DNA of 64,000 nt from NCBI GenBank assembly GCA_943192975.1, contig CALPCJ010000007.1, positions 72,021-136,020 on the forward strand, in the 5' to 3' direction. Source of the DNA: Senimuribacter intestinalis. Its GTDB lineage: Bacteria > Bacillota > Clostridia > Peptostreptococcales > Anaerovoracaceae. The translations under genes were made by a program, and so were the position numbers. The notes under the pieces were generated by a model, which made no database searches, was not told where the DNA came from, and was given only the letters and a program-made list of their open reading frames with translations. Positions within the stretch are counted from its first letter, which is position 1; every line of letters begins with the position of its first letter. This document shows, piece after piece, positions 40,382 to 49,490 of this stretch.

Positions 40382-42097
40382 ATGAAACAGCAATTAATTG
40401 ACCTGCGCACACGCATGCAGCAGGCAGGCGTTGACGCCTACACCATTCCAACCACAGATTTTCACGGCTCCGAATATGTCAATGACTACTTCAAATGCCG
40501 CAAATTCCTTTCAGGTTTCACAGGCTCCGCGGGAACCGTGGTTGTCACACAGGAGGAAGCATATCTCTGGACGGACGGCAGATATTTTCTACAAGCGACG
40601 GATCAGCTAAAAGACACCGGTATCGGCCTGATGAAAATGGGGCAGCCGGGGGTTCCGACCATCGACGCTTATTTAAAAGAAAAGCTAACACCGCAAAGCA
40701 CCATCGGCTTTGACGGCAGAGTCTGCGATTACGCCTTTGGCTGCAAACTGGAAAGCATCTGCAAAGTAAACTACGAACTGGATCTGGTCGGTGACATCTG
40801 GAAAGACCGCCCCGCTATCAAACCGTCTAAGATTTACGGGCTGCCGTCCTCTGTCACCGGCGAAACAGCTGCTTCCAAGCTGGCGCGAGTTCGCAGCTAT
40901 ATGGAAAAAAAGGGCGCTGACTATCATCTCATCACGAAACTAGAAGAAATCGCATGGCTTTTCAACGTGCGCGGCGACGATGTCGCCAATACCCCAGTAT
41001 TCTTCAGCTTTGCGCTGATTGCCAGAGATCACGCATACCTTTATGTCATGGACGAAACTTTTAAAGAAGAAGACGTCCGTCCATATTTCCAGATTTTTGA
41101 AGACATCAAGACGATTCCGCAAGGTACAATCCTGCTGGATGAAGATGTAGTCAGCTATGCTCTAGTGTGTTCTCTGCCTGAAAAAGTACGAATCATCAAC
41201 AGCAGCAGTCCTGTTACCATGATGAAAGCCCTAAAGAATGAGGACGAAATCAGAAGCACAAAAAATGCCCATCTAAAAGACGGCGCTGCTATGGTAAACT
41301 TTATCTATTGGCTGAAGCAGACCGTCGGCAAAGAGGAAATCACAGAAATTTCTGCTGCTGATTACCTGGAACAATGCCGCAGAGAGCAGGAAGGCTGTTA
41401 TGACCTCAGTTTTACCACCATTTCCGGCTATATGTCAAACGGCGCTATCGTCCACTACGAAGCGACGCCAGCAACCAACAAGACACTAAAACCGGAAGGG
41501 TTTCTTCTGGTGGATTCCGGTGGACAGTACGAGGACGGCACCACCGATATTACTAGAACCATCGCCCTAGGACCTTTGTCGCAGAAAATGAAAGAGCACT
41601 ACACCACAGTACTTCGCTGTCACATTCGTCTTGCCATGGCAAAATTCCCCGTGGGTACTACCGGCAGTGAGCTTGACACTTTGACCAGACAGCCGCTTCA
41701 TGCCATCGGTCTTGACTACAACCACGGCACTGGGCACGGCGTCGGTCATCTGCTCAGCGTCCACGAAGGGCCCCAGACCATCAGCGGTAAACCTGGCTGT
41801 GATGTGCCGTTTTATCAGAACATGATCACTAGCAATGAGCCGGGCGTTTATCTGGAAGGAGAATACGGAATCAGGCTGGAAAATGAAATTCTCTGTGTTG
41901 ACGCTGCAAACGGAAAACTGGGCTTTGAAAACCTGACTTTCTGCCCATTTGACAGGGAAGCAATTCTTCCAGAGCTTTTGACAGAAGAGGAACTGGCATG
42001 GCTCAACAACTACCACAGAGAAGTCTACGAAAAAATCGCACCGCGGGTATCCGCAGAAACTTCCGCCTGGCTGAAAGAGCAAACAGAGAAGATATAA
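40382..42097 (+). CDS. Xaa-Pro aminopeptidase (M24B)
   Basis: The 571-residue two-lobed peptidase has creatinase-like N-terminal domains and a C-terminal pita-bread domain. Metal ligands: 'LLVDSGGQYEDGTTDITRTI' (two Asp), 'HGTGHGVGHLLSVHEGP' (His), 'SNEPGVYLEGEYGIRLENEI' (two Glu). It releases N-terminal residues before proline. It is 13 bp after the Gx gene, so co-transcription is possible. AAGAGGTTTTTT precedes the ATG. Confidence 0.93.
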   Translation: MKQQLIDLRTRMQQAGVDAYTIPTTDFHGSEYVNDYFKCRKFLSGFTGSAGTVVVTQEEAYLWTDGRYFLQATDQLKDTGIGLMKMGQPGVPTIDAYLKEKLTPQSTIGFDGRVCDYAFGCKLESICKVNYELDLVGDIWKDRPAIKPSKIYGLPSSVTGETAASKLARVRSYMEKKGADYHLITKLEEIAWLFNVRGDDVANTPVFFSFALIARDHAYLYVMDETFKEEDVRPYFQIFEDIKTIPQGTILLDEDVVSYALVCSLPEKVRIINSSSPVTMMKALKNEDEIRSTKNAHLKDGAAMVNFIYWLKQTVGKEEITEISAADYLEQCRREQEGCYDLSFTTISGYMSNGAIVHYEATPATNKTLKPEGFLLVDSGGQYEDGTTDITRTIALGPLSQKMKEHYTTVLRCHIRLAMAKFPVGTTGSELDTLTRQPLHAIGLDYNHGTGHGVGHLLSVHEGPQTISGKPGCDVPFYQNMITSNEPGVYLEGEYGIRLENEILCVDAANGKLGFENLTFCPFDREAILPELLTEEELAWLNNYHREVYEKIAPRVSAETSAWLKEQTEKI

Positions 42098-42118
42098 AAG
42101 AATATATAAAATTCAAAG

Positions 42119-42150
42119 CAGCGGCTGGTTTTCCAGTCGCTGTGTTTAAT
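42119..42150 (+). terminator. Terminator after the Xaa-Pro aminopeptidase gene
   Basis: Stem CAGCGGCTGG/CCAGTCGCTG with a TTTT loop (42119-42142), followed by TGTTTAATTT. Confidence 0.7.
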
Positions 42151-42174
42151 TTATTCTGGTTTCTCGAAATTCTC

Positions 42175-42203
42175 TTGACATCCAAAACATATTGTAGTAT
42201 TGT
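42175..42203 (+). promoter_or_regulatory. Promoter of the MFS-PepX operon
   Basis: Consensus TTGACA (42175-42180), 17 bp, TATTGT (42198-42203). Confidence 0.7.
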
Positions 42204-42207
42204 TTGT

Positions 42208-42244
42208 TTATAAATAAACGTTTTATAAATTCGTTTATTTATAA
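42208..42244 (+). promoter_or_regulatory. 13-bp inverted repeat overlapping the start site (operator)
   Basis: Perfect arms TTATAAATAAACG (42208-42220) and CGTTTATTTATAA (42232-42244) are separated by 11 bp. They begin 5 bp after the -10, so a bound repressor would cover the transcription start. The regulator is not identified. Confidence 0.65.
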
Positions 42245-42295
42245 CGGCACATGTCATTATTAATCTATCATTATTGAAGAAAGGACAAGAGAACT

Positions 42296-43576
42296 ATGCA
42301 AAAACTACTTCAAAAAATTGGTTTAGGCGAAAAGATGTCAAGGAATTTCTGGGCAATTCTAATCGTCGCTTTCGGTGGTGCCATCATCTATGGTCTGCCA
42401 TATTTCAGATTTGACTATTACGATGTTTATCTGGAAACCTATCATCTGACCAATACCCAAATGGGTGTATTCGGCAGTGTACTGGGTATCTTCGGTATGA
42501 TCTCCTACCTATTCGGAGGAATTGTTGCCGACAGATTCTCCACCAGAATGATTCTGACCGTATCGCTGATTGGAACAGGTCTGGGCGGATTTGCTCATCT
42601 GCTCCCGCTAAACTATACTGCTCTTCTATGTCTCTACGCATTCTGGGGAATTTCCTCCCTGTTTGCATTCTGGCCTGCCTGTGTTAAAGCAGTGCGTATA
42701 CTCTCCGGTTCCGGCGACCAGGGTAAAGCCTTCGGCTTCTTTGAAGGCGGCAGAGGCATCGGTGCCGCTTTAATGGCGATGGGCGCAGTAGTCGCATTCA
42801 GAATCGGTATCGGTCAAATTGACAATCAGGCACAGGGAATGAAATACGTTATCATATACTACTCTGTTCTGACTATTCTGATGGGAATTTTAGCATTCCT
42901 CACCGTTAAAGACGGCAAGATGGAAGCCAGTGACAGAATCTCCTTCAAGGGAATTGGTCAGGTTCTGAAGCTGCCTGCAGTATGGATCATCGGATTCGTT
43001 ACCTTCTGCAACTACGTATTCACCCTTTCTCTGTACTACTTCACACCGTATGCTACAGGTATTTTAGGTGCTACCGTTACTTTTGCTGCAACTTTAGCCG
43101 CTCTGAAGAGATGGCTTGGTACTGTCAGCAGTGTGGCAGGCGGCTATATGAGTGACAGAATCGGAACAGGCAAAACGATTTTGATATCCTTCTTAATTAT
43201 GGCTGCAGGTACCGCAGGCATTTTACTGCTGCCAACTAACGCTAAAAGCATTATTGCATTCACTGTTATCTTCATGATCATTTATATCTTCTACAGTGTA
43301 AACTATGCGCAGACTTGGGCAATGATGGATGAAGGCGCAATCCCTGAAAAATATTCCGGCACTGCGGCAGGTATCATCTCCACCGTTGGTTATCTCCCTG
43401 AAATCTTCGTGTCCGTCATGGCAGGTATCATGATTGACCAAAACCCAGGCGTTGGCGGCTACAGACAGTTCTTCGGATTCATGATTGGCATGCTGCTGCT
43501 TGGCGCTGTCATCACCGTAGTATGGATTAAATTCCTGAAGAAAAACAACGCAAACACAACAAATCAAGAAGCATAA
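42296..43576 (+). CDS. Major facilitator superfamily transporter (YihN-like)
   Basis: The 426-residue protein has 12 predicted helices. It begins MQKLLQKIGLGEKMSRNFW and has the MFS loop 2-3 motif 'GGIVADRFSTRMIL'. The second half has a matching 'GGYMSDRIGTGKTIL'. The substrate is not readable. It is followed 9 bp later by an Xaa-Pro dipeptidyl-peptidase gene, so a peptide, amino acid or related solute is a reasonable guess. AAGGACAAGAGAACT precedes the ATG. Confidence 0.85.
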   Translation: MQKLLQKIGLGEKMSRNFWAILIVAFGGAIIYGLPYFRFDYYDVYLETYHLTNTQMGVFGSVLGIFGMISYLFGGIVADRFSTRMILTVSLIGTGLGGFAHLLPLNYTALLCLYAFWGISSLFAFWPACVKAVRILSGSGDQGKAFGFFEGGRGIGAALMAMGAVVAFRIGIGQIDNQAQGMKYVIIYYSVLTILMGILAFLTVKDGKMEASDRISFKGIGQVLKLPAVWIIGFVTFCNYVFTLSLYYFTPYATGILGATVTFAATLAALKRWLGTVSSVAGGYMSDRIGTGKTILISFLIMAAGTAGILLLPTNAKSIIAFTVIFMIIYIFYSVNYAQTWAMMDEGAIPEKYSGTAAGIISTVGYLPEIFVSVMAGIMIDQNPGVGGYRQFFGFMIGMLLLGAVITVVWIKFLKKNNANTTNQEA

Positions 43577-43585
43577 GCAATTAGA

Positions 43586-45484
43586 ATGGTAACTATGATG
43601 AAAAAAGAAAGTGTAAACAAAGAAATATTATTTGAAAGGGTCTATGTAGAAACGCCTGTCGATACTGACGGCGACGGCAGGTATGACCTGATTGCCGTTT
43701 ACATCAGACGACCTGTATCAACACTTCACGGCGAAAAAGTTCCTGCTATCTATGTGGCCAATCCGTATATGCTGTCCTGTAATGAGAACTGGTATGCGCC
43801 GCACAATGTAAATCAGGAAGTAAAAGTATATCCTGCACAAAACATTGCCGAGGAAGATATTCGCTACGACTTTTCCAAGGAGCCAACCCTTGCAGTCACG
43901 GAGCATCGTAAGACCAGCGGCTATGCTAAGACCTCTCCCTGCACGGAAGAGGTTGAACTGGAAGGCATCAATCCCATTTACGATTATTTTAACGCAAGAG
44001 GCTATGGCTGCGTATTCTGTGGCGGACTGGGCACTAGAGGCTCCGAAGGCTTTACACTGTCGGGTTCGCGCGAAGAGATTCTTGCTTTCCGTTCCGTCAT
44101 AGACTGGCTCTGCGGCAGATGTCGTGCTTTTACCAACAAAACCGACAACATTGAGATTAAAGCAGATTGGTGCACAGGTAAAGTCGCTATGTCAGCGAAA
44201 TCCTACCTCGGAACTATGTGTATCGGCGTAGCGGCTACCGGCGTGGAAGGACTGGAAACCATTATTCCCGAAGCAGGCATCTGCAACTGGTACGACTACT
44301 ATCGATACAACGGGCTGACTGTACCTGCCCTTGACTGGCAGGGAGACGATCTGGATATCCTTGCAAAGTACTGTTTTAGCAGGGCTAAAGATCCAGATGA
44401 CTACGAAAAAATCAAAGACGCTTATGCCCAGCAGCTGGAAAATCTGTTCATAAACGAAGACCGGGATTCCGGCAATTACAACCGGTTCTGGGATCAGCGC
44501 AACTATCTGAGACAAATCGAAAACTTCAAAGCCTCAGTATTTATCATTCACGGTCTCAACGACTGGAATGTAAAAACAAATCAGTGCATTCCCCTTTTTC
44601 AGGCTTTGGAAAAGCAAGGAGTTGAGCGAAAGCTTCTGCTTCATCAGGGTGAGCATGTCTACATATATGCGCTGAAAGACGCAGGGGTGCTCTCTATGCT
44701 GGAACGCTGGCTGGATCACTATCTAAAGGGCATCGATAACGGCGCTGAAAAAGAACCAAAAGTTTTGGTAGAAAGCAACACGGATCAATCCCGCTGGTTT
44801 GCCTCTGATACATGGCCTCCGGCAGACTGGTCTTATGTGGACTTCCCGATTCGCAGCGCTAGCAATCAAAAGACTTCCGTTATCGTCGATGATCTGTCTA
44901 AAACAGCCTACGACAAAGCTTCCGACAATCAGAAAGAGTGGCTGGACAACTTGGTTTTAGCCGAAGAAAAAGACGCACCATACCGCTGCAGATTTTTCTG
45001 GGATCCGTGGGAAGCAGATACCTCAGCGCAGAAGACAGCTCACTGCAGCGCCGATGAACTGCGCATCTCCGGCACCATCAAAGTATCCTTTGATGCAGCC
45101 ATCGATAAAAAAACGGCTATTCTCAGCGCTATGTTGGTAGATATAGGCGCAGACTGCCGAATTACCGCTGAGCAAGTGCCTGTCGAAGGGGATAATACTT
45201 TCGTCTTTGGCACGGAAGCCTCCCCATCTGCATATAAAGTGATCAGCCGCGGCTGGCTCAATGCGCAGAATCGAACCTGTCTCTGGAGCAAGGAAGATAT
45301 TATAGCTGGACAGATTTACAGCTACGATTTTGATATGGTTCCGACAGATCACAGCTTGAAAAAAGGTCATAAACTGGCGCTTATTCTATACGGCATCGAT
45401 GCCCAGCAGACATTGCGACCGGATACAGTCACCAGAATTGAAATTCCTACAGGCAGCATCCGGGTACAAATTCCTCTGCTTTAG
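43586..45484 (+). CDS. Xaa-Pro dipeptidyl-peptidase-like serine peptidase (S15)
   Basis: The 632-residue alpha/beta hydrolase has the nucleophile elbow 'SAKSYLGTM' (S206), the acid in 'IHGLNDWNVK' and the His in 'HQGEHVY'. A C-terminal jelly-roll domain (about 450-632) follows. Lactic acid bacterial PepX is near 760-800 residues; the extra N-terminal helical domain is missing here. It removes X-Pro dipeptides. The ribosome site is weak, and a second ATG three codons in is an alternative start. It is probably cotranscribed with the MFS gene. Confidence 0.87.
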   Translation: MVTMMKKESVNKEILFERVYVETPVDTDGDGRYDLIAVYIRRPVSTLHGEKVPAIYVANPYMLSCNENWYAPHNVNQEVKVYPAQNIAEEDIRYDFSKEPTLAVTEHRKTSGYAKTSPCTEEVELEGINPIYDYFNARGYGCVFCGGLGTRGSEGFTLSGSREEILAFRSVIDWLCGRCRAFTNKTDNIEIKADWCTGKVAMSAKSYLGTMCIGVAATGVEGLETIIPEAGICNWYDYYRYNGLTVPALDWQGDDLDILAKYCFSRAKDPDDYEKIKDAYAQQLENLFINEDRDSGNYNRFWDQRNYLRQIENFKASVFIIHGLNDWNVKTNQCIPLFQALEKQGVERKLLLHQGEHVYIYALKDAGVLSMLERWLDHYLKGIDNGAEKEPKVLVESNTDQSRWFASDTWPPADWSYVDFPIRSASNQKTSVIVDDLSKTAYDKASDNQKEWLDNLVLAEEKDAPYRCRFFWDPWEADTSAQKTAHCSADELRISGTIKVSFDAAIDKKTAILSAMLVDIGADCRITAEQVPVEGDNTFVFGTEASPSAYKVISRGWLNAQNRTCLWSKEDIIAGQIYSYDFDMVPTDHSLKKGHKLALILYGIDAQQTLRPDTVTRIEIPTGSIRVQIPLL

Positions 45485-45505
45485 GCACATAATTAAAACT
45501 ATTAT

Positions 45506-45530
45506 AAAGGCTGCCTTCCCGGCGGCCTTT
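45506..45530 (+). terminator. Possible terminator after the PepX-like gene
   Basis: Stem AAAGGCTGCC/GGCGGCCTTT with a TTCCC loop. The downstream T content is modest (GCTCATATTT), so efficiency is uncertain. Confidence 0.5.
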
Positions 45531-45627
45531 GCTCATATTTGCAACGCCAAAATCTATAGCCCTTGTGGCTGCCGCAGCCATATATAGCAGCATGGCAAAG
45601 GCATGAAAAATATCATTAGCCATCAAT

Positions 45628-45807
45628 ACTGACAAAATGATAGCAGAATGCAGGATTTTGTCAGTAAATCGTAAAGAATCCATCTTAATACGCCTGAAAT
45701 CCTGACAGAACTGACAAAATCAAAAATAATTGTCAGTATTGGCAGGAATTTTGAAAGAAACACTGACAAAACTGACATAAATCTAAAAAGCTGTCAGTTT
45801 TGTCAGT
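45628..45807. repeat. Inverted-word array D (word CTGACA)
   Basis: Three inverted units: ACTGACAAAA 45628 with TTTTGTCAGT 45656; CCTGACAGAACTGACA 45701 with TGTCAGTATTGGCAGG 45731; ACTGACAAAACTGACA 45762 with TGTCAGTTTTGTCAGT 45792 (16-bp arms, perfect). Units 2 and 3 have the same 14-nt loop length and a 61-bp period. The 45485-45926 gap also has the palindrome GGCTGCCGCAGCC near 45570 and an inverted GCCTTTGC/GCAAAGGC pair (45525, 45595). No gene is supported. Operator sites for the downstream regulator gene are an alternative reading. Confidence 0.75.
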
Positions 45808-45926
45808 TCCAGAAAATCATTAAACGTTTTTCGTGCGTTTGCCGTGTATAGCAGGAAGAACACTTGCCATTCAAAACAAAATATGATATCGTTTTTGTAT
45901 AGACTTTTGCATTCAGGAGGATTTTA

Positions 45927-46463
45927 ATGGAATTAAAAGAACTAACAGTCTCCGAACTTTCTAGCGGCTATTACCGTGCAAAGGAAACCGGACATCTTAC
46001 CTGCATCTTCTGCGGCGAAGCTTTTGAGGAAGGACTTATCTATAATTCCCGAGGAAGAAATGTCACGGCTCAGCGCGCCATAGCAGAGCATATCTTCGAC
46101 CGACACGGCGGCGTATTTCACGGGCTGATTCAGCTGGACAAGCAGATTAACGGTCTCTCCGAAGTGCAGAAAGATATTCTCACCGGCATGTATGAAGATA
46201 TCGATAACAAAACCTTGGGCGAAGAACTTCACATCAGTACCGCTACAGTTCGCACCCACAAATTCAATATACAGAAAACGAAGCGTCAGGCACAGATTCT
46301 GCTGGCAATTCTCGCACAAATTGAGGACGAGGAACTGGTAGCAGCCAGAAAACAGCTGTCAGATGAGAGTGCAGAAAAGGCACCGATAGATTTTCCAAAG
46401 CCAAATCAGGATTTCTGCCGCAACACCCTGCACCCGTTCTTCACTACATTTGACTTAAAATAG
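45927..46463 (+). CDS. LuxR/GerE-type HTH regulator with zinc-finger-like N-terminus
   Basis: The 178-residue protein has a CxxC...H...H set (CIFC about 26-29; 'RAIAEHIFDRHGG' about 50-62) and then a GerE-like helix-turn-helix ('GLSEVQKDILTGMYEDIDNKTLGEELHISTATVRTHKFNI', about 76-115). The C-terminal part resembles the shortened DUF2087-associated tail. It is probably a DNA-binding regulator of neighbouring genes; the target is unknown. TCAGGAGGATTTTA precedes the ATG. A 32-bp gap to the M32-like gene suggests one operon. Confidence 0.75.
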   Translation: MELKELTVSELSSGYYRAKETGHLTCIFCGEAFEEGLIYNSRGRNVTAQRAIAEHIFDRHGGVFHGLIQLDKQINGLSEVQKDILTGMYEDIDNKTLGEELHISTATVRTHKFNIQKTKRQAQILLAILAQIEDEELVAARKQLSDESAEKAPIDFPKPNQDFCRNTLHPFFTTFDLK

Positions 46464-46495
46464 CGACATAAGAGTTTCAGGAGGTAGTTAAAACT

Positions 46496-48004
46496 ATGAT
46501 CGGATATTACAACAAACTCGCAGAGTTTAAAAAACTGATCAGCCGCATAGAGTATTTATCCTATACGCAAAATTCTCTGATTTACTGGGATAAGCTCACC
46601 TATATGCCGCCTGGCGCCATCTCCTATCGTGCCAAAGTCCTCGCTTTTCTGGCAGATGAGCAGTACAGATTTATGTCTTCTGCAGAATTCAACAGCTACA
46701 TGGCTTACTTTGATCATCACAAGAAAAATGATGCTCTGACCAAGTCCATGATTGCGCAGATAAAGCAGAGCGCCGAATACGTACGGCGGATTCCCGAAGA
46801 TGAATACCAGGCATATATCCAGCTGATTGCCGTTTCTGAGCAAGTTTGGGAAGAGGCAAAGGCTAAGTGTGATTTTGCCTTATTTCAGCCATATTTAGAA
46901 AAAATCTTCAGCACTTTTAAAAGTTTTACGAAGTATTGGGGATATGAAAAGGATCCTTATGACGCTCTTTTGAACTATTATGAGCCTGGACTCACAACAG
47001 AAACGATTGATAATTATTTGGTGAAGCTAAAGCCTTTTCTCATGAATCTCTACAATCAGATTCAGCAGTTAAAACGTTCCTCCCTTTCTCCCTGCGAAAT
47101 CCTTCCAGTCATGGACGGCAGCAGCCAGAAAGCCCTTTGGGAGCATCTTCTTAAAAAAATGGGGTTCAGCTTTCATACTGGGCGCGTGGATATCGGTTCA
47201 CACCCCACAGTTCTTGCCAATTCTCCCGATGATGTGCGCATTGTCAACGCCTACCGCGAAGATAATACAGTTTTCGGTCTGTTCAATGTCATGCACTCTG
47301 CAGGCAAAGGCATCTACCAGCAGTCCATCAGCAAGGATCTGCTGGGTACTTTTCTCGCAAAGGTACCTTCTTTCGCCTTGGAAGAAGGAATCGGGCGGTT
47401 CTACGAAAACATCATCGGAAGGAGCAAAGGCTTTGCTGAATTTTTTACACGGGAACTTTCGGTTTTCTCTGGCGGCAGTCACTTGCTTTCCGCTCAGCGT
47501 TTCTATGAAGATGTCAATGCAGTAACACAGGCCCCAATCCGTCTGCAGGCAGATGAACTGACTTATCTGCTTCACGTTATCATTCGCTATGAAATCGAGC
47601 GGGATCTCATCAACGACCGGCTCAAAGTTTCTGATCTGCCAGACATTTGGAATCAAAAATACCATGAAATGCTGGGCAGTACACCTGCCAACGATGCAGA
47701 AGGCGTGCTGCAGGATATCCACTGGGCCGCCGGTTATGTCGGATATTTCCCCACTTATCTGGTCGCAAATCTTGCAGCTGCACAGCTGGCAACTGCTATC
47801 GATACCAGCTGCGGTCCTCTGGACGATCTGATAGCAAAGGGAGATTTCGCTGCAATCAACCAATGGCTGAAAGAAAATATCTTCACCTACGGGGCACAGT
47901 ATTCCACCAGCCAGCTCCTAAAATCAGCTTCCGGCAGCCCGCTGTCATCTCAGCCCTACATGGATTATCTGCAGAAAAAATATACAGAAGTGTACAAATT
48001 ATAA
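46496..48004 (+). CDS. M32-family carboxypeptidase homologue lacking the HExxH motif
   Basis: The 502-residue protein aligns over its length with M32 (Taq-type) carboxypeptidases: 'LIYWDKLTYMPPGAI', 'SPDDVRI', 'ELTYLLHVIIRYEIERDLI', 'LKVSDLPDIWNQKYHEMLG' and 'QDIHWAAGYVGYFPTYLVANLAAAQ'. The catalytic segment, normally HELGH, reads H267-S-A-G-K271. The normal HESQSR reads EEGIGR, keeping only E297. Two of three zinc ligands' positions and the catalytic Glu are therefore altered. It is likely a pseudoenzyme; the frame is intact and well conserved elsewhere. GGAGGTAGTTAAAACT precedes the ATG. Confidence 0.85.
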   Translation: MIGYYNKLAEFKKLISRIEYLSYTQNSLIYWDKLTYMPPGAISYRAKVLAFLADEQYRFMSSAEFNSYMAYFDHHKKNDALTKSMIAQIKQSAEYVRRIPEDEYQAYIQLIAVSEQVWEEAKAKCDFALFQPYLEKIFSTFKSFTKYWGYEKDPYDALLNYYEPGLTTETIDNYLVKLKPFLMNLYNQIQQLKRSSLSPCEILPVMDGSSQKALWEHLLKKMGFSFHTGRVDIGSHPTVLANSPDDVRIVNAYREDNTVFGLFNVMHSAGKGIYQQSISKDLLGTFLAKVPSFALEEGIGRFYENIIGRSKGFAEFFTRELSVFSGGSHLLSAQRFYEDVNAVTQAPIRLQADELTYLLHVIIRYEIERDLINDRLKVSDLPDIWNQKYHEMLGSTPANDAEGVLQDIHWAAGYVGYFPTYLVANLAAAQLATAIDTSCGPLDDLIAKGDFAAINQWLKENIFTYGAQYSTSQLLKSASGSPLSSQPYMDYLQKKYTEVYKL

Positions 48005-48061
48005 TTTCCAAGGCGCAGTGAGTATATCATGGCAGCATCCTTTGAGAAATCTATGCTAAAC

Positions 48062-48086
48062 AAAAACCGGCTTCATGCCGGTTTTT
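48062..48086. terminator. Bidirectional terminator
   Basis: Perfect stem AAAAACCGGC/GCCGGTTTTT with a TTCAT loop. It separates the convergent M32-like and ATPase genes. Confidence 0.9.
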
Positions 48087-48098
48087 ATTAAATCGTTA

Positions 48099-49376
48099 TC
48101 AATTTTTCAAAGCAGTAATGGGTACAACATATACACCATCTTCCCTTTGATATGCTGCATTTGACATACCGCATATCACGCACAAAATTGCAGGCAGTTT
48201 CCCTTTGGGCTCTTTTTCAATATCTTTTTTAAGGCGAAGTAAGGCTTCTGCTGCTGCTTCTATCTGATTGGCACCCAGCTTAATCTCAAAAGCACTCCAC
48301 TTTCCATCAGGCATTTCAACAACAGCGTCAATTTCGCCGCCTCTATAATCCTGATAATGATAGAGCTTTCCGCCAAAAGACTCCGCATAAATCTTTAAAT
48401 CCCGCTCGCATAGAGACTCAAAGAGAAATCCCAACGTCTCTAAATCGCCGAGAAGTCTTTCCGGTGTAGCTTTCAGCAAAGCACACGCTAAGGAAGGGTC
48501 CGAAAAATGCCTCTTCACCGCCTGTTTTACACGAACAGAGGAGCGAATTTCAGTTGAAAACGGAGGCTGATTATCAGTAATAAACAGTCTTGCAAAAATA
48601 TCCAGATATTCTTTTACCGTTTCGATATCAATATCCTCATCATCTATTTCTTTCATATCATTTTTTAAGGTTTTATTTGTAACAGTTGTGCTCTCATTTC
48701 GGGCAAGGGAGCGCAGCAGTTTCTCCATTTTAACAGTATTTCGCTTTACCCCATCTATGCGATATACGTCATCTTCAATGACCGCGCTTAAATATTCCTC
48801 AGGTATGATTGCTGCCTGCTCCTGTGATAATCCCAAACTACCCGGCCATCCTCCACGAATGATATAGAAAATCAATTTTCGCAAATCCACGTTTCCTGTC
48901 ATTACAGCTTGGAAGTCACCCTTACAGAGTTTCTCCAAGGAAACTTCTCCTGAAGAATCACCCGACTCATACAGCGACATCGGACGCATTCGCAATCTCG
49001 CAATTCGCCCTGCCCCACTATGCAGAATCCCTTTGTGATTAGGCGTCGCTGAACCGGTCAAAATAAATTGCCCCTTTTCCCCCGTCTGATCCACCTTATA
49101 TCTAACTGCGTCCCATATAGGCGGCACTTCTTGCCATTCATCAACAAGTCTAGGTGTTTCCCCCTCTAAAACCAACTCCGGCGATAACTCTGCCAATTTC
49201 CTGTTCTGAAAATTACCTTCCGGATTGCCAATTAAAATTTCACTATTGCTATGAAAAGAAGACGTCCAAGTCTTCCCGCACCATTTAGGTCCTTCTACGC
49301 ATACCGCTCCGAAAACTTGCAGATATTCTTCAATGGTTTTATCAATGATTCTCGGCATATAATATTTCTTGTCCAT
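48099..49376 (-). CDS. AAA+ ATPase with DUF4143 domain
   Basis: The 425-residue protein has Walker A GPKWCGKT (29-36), Walker B-like 'PRLVDEWQEVP', the sensor 'FILTGSATP' and a C-terminal DUF4143 nuclease-like domain ('YHYQDYRGGEIDAVVEMPDGKWSAFEIKLG', with a PD-(D/E)XK-like D...E-x-K). This family is widespread and patchy in bacteria; function is not established. AGAGGTGAGAGC marks the ATG at 49376. Single-gene unit. Confidence 0.88.
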   Translation of the reverse strand: MDKKYYMPRIIDKTIEEYLQVFGAVCVEGPKWCGKTWTSSFHSNSEILIGNPEGNFQNRKLAELSPELVLEGETPRLVDEWQEVPPIWDAVRYKVDQTGEKGQFILTGSATPNHKGILHSGAGRIARLRMRPMSLYESGDSSGEVSLEKLCKGDFQAVMTGNVDLRKLIFYIIRGGWPGSLGLSQEQAAIIPEEYLSAVIEDDVYRIDGVKRNTVKMEKLLRSLARNESTTVTNKTLKNDMKEIDDEDIDIETVKEYLDIFARLFITDNQPPFSTEIRSSVRVKQAVKRHFSDPSLACALLKATPERLLGDLETLGFLFESLCERDLKIYAESFGGKLYHYQDYRGGEIDAVVEMPDGKWSAFEIKLGANQIEAAAEALLRLKKDIEKEPKGKLPAILCVICGMSNAAYQREDGVYVVPITALKN

Positions 49377-49490
49377 GCTCTCACCTCTACCATTATTGTA
49401 CCCCAATCCGATAGATTTTACAACCTTATTCCTATTTATTTTATTTTTTCAACCCGATTGATTTCACATTTTCAACCATACTAATTTTAA

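Noticed and set aside
45447..45683. Open frame of 78 codons on the minus strand
   Set aside because: It overlaps the PepX 3' end, array D and a terminator-like hairpin; no ribosome site and no recognisable family.
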